DNA from: Aequorivita sp.
Lineage (GTDB): Bacteria; Bacteroidota; Bacteroidia; Flavobacteriales; Flavobacteriaceae
Direction: 5' to 3'
DNA: 10,181 nucleotides
Assembly: GCA_002733915.1 (NCBI GenBank)
Contig: NVXN01000001.1
Span: 25,378-35,558, forward strand
In this document: one piece after another, positions 1 to 6,747 of the stretch
Layout: every line of letters starts with the position of its first letter
Position numbering within the stretch: position 1 is the stretch's first letter
Position numbers and translations under genes: made by a program
The notes under the pieces: generated by a model
Databases searched by the model: none
What the model was told of the DNA's origin: nothing
Seen by the model: the letters and a program-made list of their open reading frames with translations, nothing else

Positions 1-402
1 TTTTTCAGAAAAATCAGCTTCAGAAAAGCCTTCGGCAAAAGAATACTCTATTCCGAATTTATGAAGCTCTTCAACAACAAAATTATAGGTTCCACCGTAC
101 AAAGTCTGCGGAAGTACTACGTGATCACCCTTGTGCAAAAAAGCCAGCATTGTAGTGCTCACTGCCGCCATTCCGCTTCCGAAAATTAGCGCGGATTCAC
201 ACTTCTCTAGCATCGCTATTTTTTTACAAAGCGCTTCTTGATTTGGTGTGTTAAAATAACGTGGGTATCGCTTTACATCCACATCTTCATAAGCATAGCT
301 GCTTGACATGTACAATGGTGAAATGGCGCCTTTAAACTGTTTGTCTTCCACTTCGCCAACGTGTGTACAGATTGTGTTGATGCCTAATTTTCCTGATTTC
401 AT
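1..402 (-). CDS. Cys/Met metabolism PLP-dependent enzyme (trans-sulfuration family), 5' part only
   Basis: The first 134 codons of a gene that runs off the left edge. The family (cystathionine gamma-synthase, cystathionine lyases, methionine gamma-lyase, O-acetylhomoserine sulfhydrylase) catalyses PLP-dependent elimination or replacement on sulfur amino acids in the cytoplasm. Visible motifs are THVGE near residue 14, SSSYAYED (33-40), a Y-x-R-Y segment (46-49) in the place of the usual YSRxxNPT phosphate-binding motif, GSGMAA (75-80, the PLP-phosphate loop) and LYGGTY (101-106, whose Tyr stacks on the PLP ring). The Schiff-base lysine would lie beyond the window, so about two thirds of a typical 380-430 residue enzyme is missing. 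The segment FNTPNQ replaces the common GNPT. The start is the ATG at 402-400; there is no Shine-Dalgarno site, and a weak -7-like TACCTTAG lies at 430-423. It is divergent from hutI. The family call is firm, but the exact reaction cannot be told from this part. Confidence 0.88.
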   Translation of the reverse strand, partial: MKSGKLGINTICTHVGEVEDKQFKGAISPLYMSSSYAYEDVDVKRYPRYFNTPNQEALCKKIAMLEKCESALIFGSGMAAVSTTMLAFLHKGDHVVLPQTLYGGTYNFVVEELHKFGIEYSFAEGFSEADFSEK

Positions 403-484
403 AAGGGGTTTTTTTGGAAGCACTAAGGTATAAATTATAATTAAGACGACAGGCTTTTTCACTGCCCTACCACTTCTTTTTTTC

Positions 485-506
485 TATCTTTATAAAAAAT
501 TTCCCT
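485..506 (+). promoter_or_regulatory. Candidate -7 box and A-rich leader of hutIG
   Basis: TATCTTTA at 485-492 matches the Bacteroidota -7 consensus TAnnTTTG in all but the last base. It is followed by an A-tract and TTTCCCT, and lies 28 bases before the hutI ATG. The whole 22-base segment is repeated with two mismatches at 2796-2817 before the next transcription unit. No well-spaced -33 TTG is visible; only a T-run at 455-459 is near. The assignment is by pattern only. Confidence 0.4.
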
Positions 507-520
507 TTTAAATTATTAGA

Positions 521-1759
521 ATGAAATTACTGCTCACACATATAAAAGAATTGCTTCAAGTCCGTGAAAACTGCCCCGAAAAACTAAGCGGAAAAGAAAT
601 GAACGAACTTCCAACTTTAAAAAACGCTTGGGTTTTTATAAACCATGGTGTAATTGAAGATTATGGAAGCATGGACAAAATGGGGCCACACCAAGGTTTT
701 AAAACTTTGGATTGTACCGGAAAAACAGTATTGCCTGCATGGTGCGACAGCCACTCCCACATTGTGTACGCAGGAAATCGGGAACAGGAATTTGTAGACC
801 GCATTAACGGGCTTAGCTACCAAGAAATCGCTGAAAAAGGTGGCGGAATCGTAAACAGTGCAAAAAAACTGCAAGAAACTTCGGAAGAGGATTTATATCA
901 TCAATCTGCAGCGCGACTTGAAGAAGTGATGCGCCTCGGCACTGGAGCGATTGAAATAAAAAGTGGCTACGGACTTACAACTGATGCTGAATTGAAAATG
1001 CTACGCGTTGCCAAAAAACTCTCGGAAGAATATCCAATCACCATTAAAACCACATTTTTGGGTGCTCACGCCATCCCGACGGAATACAAAGGTAATAAAG
1101 ATGGTTATCTGGATTTGTTGTGCAACGAAATGCTTCCAAAAATAGCCGAAGAAAAGCTCGCTGACTACGTAGACATTTTCTGTGAAGAAGGTTATTTTTC
1201 AGTCGCCGATATGGAACGAATTCTTTTCGAAGGAAAAAAATACAATTTAATTCCAAAAGTTCACGTAAACCAATTTAACAGTATCGGCGGAATTGCGGCC
1301 GCAGTAAGACACAACGCTTTAAGTGTGGACCACTTGGAAGTTTTAACCGATGAAGATTTGGAAGCATTAAAAAACAGTGAAACAATGCCCGTGGCACTTC
1401 CCTCCTGCTCTTACTTTTTGAGTATTCCATATACGCCGGGCAGAAAAATTATTGATGCAGCTTTGCCTTTAGCGCTAGCCACAGATTACAACCCCGGTTC
1501 CACCCCAAGTGGAAATATGAATTTTGTGGTTGCAACCGCTTGTATAAAAATGCGTTTAACACCTGAAGAAGCAATCAATGCTGCGACCGTAAACGGAGCT
1601 TACGCAATGGGCTTAAGCCGAACACACGGTAGTATTACCAAAGGAAAAACTGCCAATCTTATTATTACAAAACCAATTCCTTCATATGGCTATTTACCTT
1701 ACGCATTCGGAAGTAATTTGATTGATTCTGTAATTATTAATGGCAAGGAAGTACAATGA
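521..1759 (+). CDS. hutI: Imidazolonepropionase (HutI)
   Basis: A 412-residue cytoplasmic amidohydrolase that hydrolyses 4-imidazolone-5-propanoate to N-formimidoyl-L-glutamate, the third step of histidine degradation. The length is typical of the family. The metal-binding HxH lies in CDSHSHIVYAG (His78 and His80; Ser sits between them where Thr is common). Other family marks are NREQEF (86-91), KSGYGL (147-152), GAHAIP (181-186), KVHVNQF with metal-ligand candidate His248, the DHLE motif at 270-273, and TDYNPGS (321-327), in which Asp322 is the expected catalytic/metal Asp. The C-terminus (NLIITKPIPSYGYLPYAFG) closes the composite beta-sandwich typical of amidohydrolases. The start is the ATG at 521, after an A/T-rich leader without a Shine-Dalgarno site. 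The stop overlaps the start of hutG in ATGA, so translational coupling is likely. Confidence 0.96.
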   Translation: MKLLLTHIKELLQVRENCPEKLSGKEMNELPTLKNAWVFINHGVIEDYGSMDKMGPHQGFKTLDCTGKTVLPAWCDSHSHIVYAGNREQEFVDRINGLSYQEIAEKGGGIVNSAKKLQETSEEDLYHQSAARLEEVMRLGTGAIEIKSGYGLTTDAELKMLRVAKKLSEEYPITIKTTFLGAHAIPTEYKGNKDGYLDLLCNEMLPKIAEEKLADYVDIFCEEGYFSVADMERILFEGKKYNLIPKVHVNQFNSIGGIAAAVRHNALSVDHLEVLTDEDLEALKNSETMPVALPSCSYFLSIPYTPGRKIIDAALPLALATDYNPGSTPSGNMNFVVATACIKMRLTPEEAINAATVNGAYAMGLSRTHGSITKGKTANLIITKPIPSYGYLPYAFGSNLIDSVIINGKEVQ

Positions 1760-2757
1760 GTTTTGTGAAAATTTATTCCGAAAAAGAAGTTGCTTCGCTT
1801 ATAAAAATACGGGTTGGAGAAACCAAGTTTGGCGAAAAAGTAAACTTTGTTGAAACGCTCGAAGATTTAAAAAATCATTCAGCAAAATATGTGCTGTTGG
1901 GAATTCCCGAAGATATTGGCGTTCGTGCAAATTATGGAAACCCTGGAACTGCAAAAGCTTGGGAAGCCACTTTGGGAAATATTTTGAATATTCAGCACAA
2001 CCATTTAACGAATGCTGAAAACGTGATTCTTTTGGGCGAAATTGATTGTGAAATCCAAATGAATCAAGCCGCAACTATTTCTAAGGAAGAAAGCCATTAT
2101 GCCGAAGAACTAGGCGAATTGGTTACCCAAATTGACCATAAAGTATCTGAAGTTATAAAAGTAATTGTGGAAGCCGGTAAGTTTCCAATAATTATAGGTG
2201 GCGGGCATAACAACAGTTTCGGAAATTTAAAAGGTTCTTCGGAAGCAATAAAAAAACCAATTAACTGTATCAATTTTGATGCGCATTCCGATTTTCGAGT
2301 CTTGGAACATCGCCATAGCGGCAACGGATTTTCATATGCCTTTGCGGATGGTTTTTTGGAGAAATATTTCATCTTTGGGTTACATAGAAATTATACCTCC
2401 CAATCCGTTTTTAATCAAATGGAAAAACATTTCGAAAAAATAAAGTTTAATTTATTTGAAGATATTTCCGTAAAAAAAATAGTATCATTTTCAGAAGCAT
2501 TAAAAGAAGCAGAAAACTTCTGCTGCTATGAAAATTTTGGAATTGAGCTCGATATGGATGCTATTGAAATGATGGGAAGCAGCGCCATTTCGCCCAGCGG
2601 ATTTACATTGACCGAAGCCCGACAATTTGTTTCTTATTTTTCAAAAATTGACAATGCTAAATATCTTCACATTTGTGAAGGATCGCCATCTGCGGGTAAT
2701 TTTGCGAACCAAGCGGGAAAGGCGATTGCTTATTTGGTGAGCGATGCATTATCTTAA
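1756..2757 (+). CDS. hutG: Formimidoylglutamase, ureohydrolase/arginase family (HutG)
   Basis: A 333-residue protein with the arginase-fold dinuclear manganese site. It has GGGHNNSFG (148-156, ligand His151), NFDAHSDFR (173-181, ligands Asp175, His177, Asp179) and ELDMDAIE (264-271, ligands Asp266 and Asp268), so all six expected ligands are present. The GGGH form, instead of the GGDH of arginases and agmatinases, fits formimidoylglutamases. CEGSPS (308-313) carries the glutamate expected near the substrate guanidino or formimino group. The predicted reaction is N-formimidoyl-L-glutamate plus water to L-glutamate plus formamide. It overlaps hutI by 4 bases, and the pathway order (product of HutI is the substrate of HutG) is the main reason to prefer this over arginase or agmatinase. 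No terminator-like hairpin is seen in the 60 bases after the stop. Confidence 0.9.
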   Translation: MSFVKIYSEKEVASLIKIRVGETKFGEKVNFVETLEDLKNHSAKYVLLGIPEDIGVRANYGNPGTAKAWEATLGNILNIQHNHLTNAENVILLGEIDCEIQMNQAATISKEESHYAEELGELVTQIDHKVSEVIKVIVEAGKFPIIIGGGHNNSFGNLKGSSEAIKKPINCINFDAHSDFRVLEHRHSGNGFSYAFADGFLEKYFIFGLHRNYTSQSVFNQMEKHFEKIKFNLFEDISVKKIVSFSEALKEAENFCCYENFGIELDMDAIEMMGSSAISPSGFTLTEARQFVSYFSKIDNAKYLHICEGSPSAGNFANQAGKAIAYLVSDALS

Positions 2758-2795
2758 ATATTTGCAAATTAAATCTATACACACTTCATTCTTAG

Positions 2796-2817
2796 TATCT
2801 TCATAAAAAAATTCCCT
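2796..2817 (+). promoter_or_regulatory. Candidate -7 box and A-rich leader of the MBL lipoprotein gene
   Basis: TATCTTCA at 2796-2803 is a -7-like box followed by an A-tract and ATTCCCT that runs straight into the ATG at 2818. Twenty of its 22 bases equal the segment at 485-506 ahead of hutI. If it is a real -7 box, the transcript leader would be very short, about 10-15 bases. No clear -33 element is visible at normal spacing. Confidence 0.35.
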
Positions 2818-3618
2818 ATGAAAAAAACTGTATTTATTTTACTAATTTCAATCTCATTTGTTGCCTGCAAAAACACTTCAGAAAAAACCGAAACTGAAGC
2901 AACAATCGATACACCATTGGAAAAAATTGACGGCGGAAAAGCCGCTACAGAAGAAGGTTTTAAAATCAATCCCGTGGAGCATGCAAGTATGGTATTAAAT
3001 TGGGATGGAACCATAATTTATGTAGATCCAGTGGGCGGAGAAGAGGTCTATAACAATTATTCCGAAGCCGATATGATTTTGGTTACGGATATTCATGGTG
3101 ACCACCTAGACATCCCAACCTTGGAAGCAATTGTGACTGAAAAAACAGTTCTGTTTGCTCCAAAAGCGGTTTTTGATAAATTGCCCGAAAACCTTCAAAA
3201 TAAAACCAAAATATTGAACAATGGTGATGTGACCAACGATTTTGAAATGAAAATTGAGGCAATCCCAATGTACAATCTTCGGCCCGAGGCTTTAAAATTT
3301 CACGAAAAAGGCAGGGGAAATGGCTACCTTCTTGAGAGGGATGAAAAGCGTGTTTATATTTCTGGCGATACCGAAGATATTCCAGAAATGCGAAACCTAC
3401 AGAATATTGATATCGCCTTTATCTGTATGAATCTTCCTTATACTATGACGGTTGAAAAAGCTGCAGATGCCGTTTTGGCTTTTAAACCTAAAACTGTTTA
3501 TCCCTATCATTATCGAGGGACTGAAGGCTTTAGTGATGTTGAAAAATTTAAATCCATAGTAGAAGCTGGTAAACCTGATATTAAGGTTACACAATTGGAT
3601 TGGTATCCCAAGAAATAA
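2818..3618 (+). CDS. Metallo-beta-lactamase fold lipoprotein (UlaG-like / Lactamase_B_3 type)
   Basis: A 266-residue predicted lipoprotein. Residues 1-16 form a Lys-Lys plus hydrophobic signal with lipobox FVAC (Cys17), followed by an acidic, Thr/Glu-rich tether to about residue 45. The rest has the order of a UlaG-like metallo-hydrolase: VEHAS (53-57), NWDGTIIYVDPV (61-72), VTDIHGDHLD (89-98), MYN and FHEKGRGNGYLL (161-172), VYISGDTED (179-187) and VYPYHYRG (227-234). Candidate metal ligands are His93, Asp95, His96, Asp184 and His231. The first His of the canonical HxHxDH is Asp91 here; this may be a subfamily trait rather than a defect. The substrate is unknown. It acts in the periplasm or on an outer-membrane leaflet, by inference from the lipobox. 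It has its own promoter-like leader and lies 60 bases after hutG, so a link to histidine use is not shown. Confidence 0.87.
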   Translation: MKKTVFILLISISFVACKNTSEKTETEATIDTPLEKIDGGKAATEEGFKINPVEHASMVLNWDGTIIYVDPVGGEEVYNNYSEADMILVTDIHGDHLDIPTLEAIVTEKTVLFAPKAVFDKLPENLQNKTKILNNGDVTNDFEMKIEAIPMYNLRPEALKFHEKGRGNGYLLERDEKRVYISGDTEDIPEMRNLQNIDIAFICMNLPYTMTVEKAADAVLAFKPKTVYPYHYRGTEGFSDVEKFKSIVEAGKPDIKVTQLDWYPKK

Positions 3619-3686
3619 TTACGATATTTACTTACTTTGAATTTTAAGATTCATTTTTATAAATCCAATATGCTAAATTTCTATTG

Positions 3687-6239
3687 ATGAAAAACTACAA
3701 AAGTTGCCCAAATCTTATTGCATTGACCTTTCTTTTTTCAATTTTCCTTTTCAGTTGTAAAAATAATTCCAAAGAAAAAATAGTTGAAGAAGAAACCGGA
3801 AAAATGGAGTATCCGGCGGAGTGGATGTACAACCAGCGTGCATATCCCAATAACTATATTAACAAAGAAGCTTATAAAGAAGCAGTGCTCCACTCCAAAG
3901 AGATTCTCGCAAATCGTTCACCAGAACAGGCGGGAGAATGGACATTTGTCGGACCATTAAATACTGGAGGCCGGGTTACCGATGTCGCAATTTCACCAGA
4001 TAATGACAACCATCTTTATGTGGCAACTGCCACTGGCGGAATTTTTAGAAGTTACGATGCCGGGGCAAGTTGGACACCTATTTTCGACGAAGTAACAAAA
4101 CCTTCCATTGGTGATATTGCCATTGCGCCCTCAAATTCGCAAATAATTTATGCCGGAACGGGTGAAGCCAACGGAAGCGCCACAGACGGAGCTTATTTTG
4201 GCGATGGAGTATACAGAACTGATAATGGCGGTGATACTTGGACGAATATTGGTTTACCTGAAAGTAATCACATAGGTCGAATTGTAATTGACCCAACAAA
4301 TCCAGACCGTGTTTTTGCTGCAGCTACAGGGGAATTGTATGGTAAAAATGTTGAAAGAGGAATTTATAGGACTACGAATGGCGGAACAAACTGGGAAAAG
4401 GTATTATTTGTAACTGATTCAACTGCGGCAATTGATGTTGCTATGAATGTTTCGAATACAAACATAATTTATGCGGCCATGTGGGAGCGCACCCGCAAAC
4501 CTTGGCAGCGGGATTATGGCGGAGTTACTTCTGCAATCCACCGCTCCACGGACGGAGGCACAACATGGACCCAATTGGGTACCGCAAATGGGCTTCCCGC
4601 TCCAAATGCACAGACGGGGCGTATTGGTATTGCTGTTTCGGAATCTGATCCCGCTACGGTTTACGCACGTTATACAACCAATGAAATTACCAATGAATTT
4701 GATGGCCTTTATAAATCAACTGACAATGGCAACAATTGGACACTTGTTACTTCTGCAGCAGCATTGAGCGGTATTGATGCTAACTTTGGATGGTATTTCG
4801 GAAATGTGCGAGTTAATCCCACCAATTCTTCCGAAGTGTATGTTATAGGTTTTGAACTCGCAAAATCTACCAACAGCGGTTCTTCGTGGAGTACCTTGCC
4901 TGGAATGCACGTAGATCATCATGCACTGGATTTTTCACGTACCAATAGTAATTTTATGCTCGCCGGAAATGACGGCGGTGCTTACATTTCCAATAATGGA
5001 GGAAATAGTTGGACCAAATTTTTAAACCTTCCCATAACCCAATTCTATAATATTGAAGTAGATTATTCGCAGCCTGAAAGGCTTTACGGTGGCACACAGG
5101 ATAACAATACAATTAGAACCCTTACCGGCGGCGCAAGCGACTGGAATTCAATTATTGGCGGTGATGGTTTTCACGTAAATGTTGATCCAAATGATAACAG
5201 TTATGTTTATGGAGAATCCCAATATGGAAATCTTCGGCGTTCAACAAATGGTGGCAGCTCTTTTCAAAATGGAACTAATGGCATCAGTGGCAGCGATCGT
5301 ACCAATTGGAATACGCCGGTAATTCTTTCGCCCTTTGATTCCTCAATAATGTATTATGGTTCCAATAGGCTTTATACCTCTACACGTGCGGTTTCTTGGA
5401 CACCTATTAGCCCAGATTTGACAGATGGACTGCACCCTAGCGGTTCCTTGGCTTTTGGAACACTAACCGCAATTGCTGCATCCTACAATAATCTTGATGT
5501 TATTTATACAGGAAGCGATGACGGAAATGTAAACGTAACCTTTGATGGCGGAGCAACTTGGACTGACGTAAGCGTTGGCCTTCCCGATCAATATATTACT
5601 TCCATCGCTATGGTTCCAAGCGATGATATGGTTGCTTACGTAACCGTTTCAGGATTTAAGTATTTGGATTATACCCCAAGGGTTTTTAAAACTACGGACG
5701 GCGGACAAAATTGGACGGACATTTCTTCCAATCTCCCAAATATTCCGGTGAATGATATTATCATATATTCAGCAGAAAACATTCTATTTGTCGCAACAGA
5801 TTTAAACGTTTGGTATTCCAAAGACGACGGTGCAAACTGGACAATTTTAGGAAACAACCTTCCGCTTACGGTTGTAATGGACTTAAAATTTCATGAACCC
5901 ACCCAAACCCTTTATGCAGGAACTTTCGGAAGAGCGATGCACAGTTACGATGTGAGTGATATTTTAGGTGTGAAAGAAAATAGTTTAAGTGAAAATGCAA
6001 TCAAAGTATTTCCAAATCCTGCAACTTCGGAGTTCACAATTTCACAGAATCTTTCTTCGGAAGGGACCATACAGCTTTTTGATATTTCGGGAAAAAAGAT
6101 AAAAGAATTATTCCGCGGAAATTTCGCTTCAAATAAAAACATTAAAGTAAAAACCGATGGACTTACTGCCGGAATTTATTTAGTAAAAGTGAATAATGGG
6201 AAGCAATCCGTTACGAAGAAACTGGTAATCAATAAATAA
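3687..6239 (+). CDS. VPS10/sortilin-like Asp-box beta-propeller protein with lipobox and T9SS type A sorting domain
   Basis: An 850-residue exported protein of unknown substrate. The ATG at 3687 is preferred; a TTG directly before it at 3684 would add one residue. The signal peptide ends in lipobox LFSC (Cys24). GEWTFVGPLNTGGRVTDVAI near 84-103 opens the propeller domain. Asp-box repeats of the form S/T-x-D/N-x-G-x-x-W occur about every 50 residues, at about 122, 177, 228, 287, 343, 393, 434, 518, 618, 668 and 710 (11 by eye; the one at 518 ends in Phe). Such repeats are found in VPS10/sortilin propellers, sialidases and GH74 enzymes; no catalytic residues could be assigned. Residues 770-850 form a T9SS sorting domain: IKVFPNPATSEFTIS, then LTAGIYLVKV and KKLVINK at the end. 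A lipid anchor combined with a T9SS tail is odd. A VPS10-like name fits better than glycosidase. Confidence 0.9.
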   Translation: MKNYKSCPNLIALTFLFSIFLFSCKNNSKEKIVEEETGKMEYPAEWMYNQRAYPNNYINKEAYKEAVLHSKEILANRSPEQAGEWTFVGPLNTGGRVTDVAISPDNDNHLYVATATGGIFRSYDAGASWTPIFDEVTKPSIGDIAIAPSNSQIIYAGTGEANGSATDGAYFGDGVYRTDNGGDTWTNIGLPESNHIGRIVIDPTNPDRVFAAATGELYGKNVERGIYRTTNGGTNWEKVLFVTDSTAAIDVAMNVSNTNIIYAAMWERTRKPWQRDYGGVTSAIHRSTDGGTTWTQLGTANGLPAPNAQTGRIGIAVSESDPATVYARYTTNEITNEFDGLYKSTDNGNNWTLVTSAAALSGIDANFGWYFGNVRVNPTNSSEVYVIGFELAKSTNSGSSWSTLPGMHVDHHALDFSRTNSNFMLAGNDGGAYISNNGGNSWTKFLNLPITQFYNIEVDYSQPERLYGGTQDNNTIRTLTGGASDWNSIIGGDGFHVNVDPNDNSYVYGESQYGNLRRSTNGGSSFQNGTNGISGSDRTNWNTPVILSPFDSSIMYYGSNRLYTSTRAVSWTPISPDLTDGLHPSGSLAFGTLTAIAASYNNLDVIYTGSDDGNVNVTFDGGATWTDVSVGLPDQYITSIAMVPSDDMVAYVTVSGFKYLDYTPRVFKTTDGGQNWTDISSNLPNIPVNDIIIYSAENILFVATDLNVWYSKDDGANWTILGNNLPLTVVMDLKFHEPTQTLYAGTFGRAMHSYDVSDILGVKENSLSENAIKVFPNPATSEFTISQNLSSEGTIQLFDISGKKIKELFRGNFASNKNIKVKTDGLTAGIYLVKVNNGKQSVTKKLVINK

Positions 6240-6298
6240 TGTCCGGTTGAGCGCAGTCGGGACCAAATTTACAGTTCTCGACTGTGCTCGAACGGACA
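6240..6298 (+). repeat. Long near-perfect inverted repeat (25-base arms, 9-base loop) between convergent genes
   Basis: Arms at 6240-6264 and 6274-6298 flank the loop AAATTTACA. As plus-strand RNA they form 20 Watson-Crick pairs, 3 G-U pairs and 2 mismatches (G-A at 6246/6292, C-U at 6263/6275). The G-U positions would be A-C mismatches in minus-strand RNA, so the plus transcript folds better. The element starts on the base after the stop of the large propeller gene and ends 2 bases before the stop of the convergent lipoprotein gene. There is no T-run after either arm, so it is not a classical intrinsic terminator, though it may end or protect transcripts. The core (GAGCNCAGTCG type) resembles palindromic intergenic repeats that I recall from flavobacterial genomes. 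Confidence 0.85.
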
Positions 6299-6300
6299 TA

Positions 6301-6744
6301 TTACTGCTTCTCACAAACCACCCCCCAAATTGAGAGTGTATTTTTAGAAGTATTTATCTTTACATTTTCTTCATCGATAACCTTAAAATCTGCAGCACCT
6401 GCGTATGTTTTGTCAAATATAGCTGCAAGTGAAAACCTCGGGTTTTTAAAGTTTAAAATCTTCCAATTTCCATCAGCCGTGTAAGTTCCTTTTTTAGAAA
6501 TTATCACAGGCTTTTCTGTACTTTCGGGCTGAGGTATACTCTTAAAATCAAATTTGAAAGTATTGTTTTTAAAAAGTTGAAGTGAAATTGAAGCCACTCC
6601 ATTACCCAAACTTTTATAAGAAACCACTTCACTTCTCCCCAAAACTATTTCTTTCGATTCGTTGGAAGCTTCCACTCCTTTTTTCTTTGCACCGCAAGAG
6701 GAAAGCGCCACTATCAATCCAATTAAAATGATGTTTTTCCACAT
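6301..6744 (-). CDS. Small beta-rich lipoprotein, function unknown
   Basis: A 147-residue protein that I cannot name with certainty. A short signal (MWKN plus a hydrophobic run) ends in lipobox LSSC, Cys17, followed by a basic GAKKKG tether, so it is probably a periplasmic or outer-membrane lipoprotein. The body reads as alternating beta-strands: ISLQLFKNNTFKFDFKS (53-69), KGTYTADGNWKILNF (85-99) and TLSIWGVVCEK near the end. This pattern of a strand, a KGTY turn and a strand is like NlpE-type or lipocalin-like small barrels, but that is a shape argument only. A second Cys (144) lies near the C-terminus. Its ATG at 6744 follows the ettA stop after only 3 bases, so the two are almost certainly on one transcript. 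The gene ends against the 6240-6298 hairpin. Confidence 0.8.
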   Translation of the reverse strand: MWKNIILIGLIVALSSCGAKKKGVEASNESKEIVLGRSEVVSYKSLGNGVASISLQLFKNNTFKFDFKSIPQPESTEKPVIISKKGTYTADGNWKILNFKNPRFSLAAIFDKTYAGAADFKVIDEENVKINTSKNTLSIWGVVCEKQ

Positions 6745-6747
6745 AAA

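Noticed and set aside
3638..3658. Small hairpin TGAAT-N6-ATTCA followed by five T between the MBL gene and the propeller gene
   Set aside because: The stem has only five mostly A-T pairs in a very AT-rich gap, so it is too weak to call a terminator; TTACTTTG at 3632-3639 in the same place could equally be a -7 box.
4471..4767. A 98-residue plus-strand frame inside the large propeller gene
   Set aside because: It lies in another frame of an obvious Asp-box protein and shows low-complexity shadow sequence without any domain.
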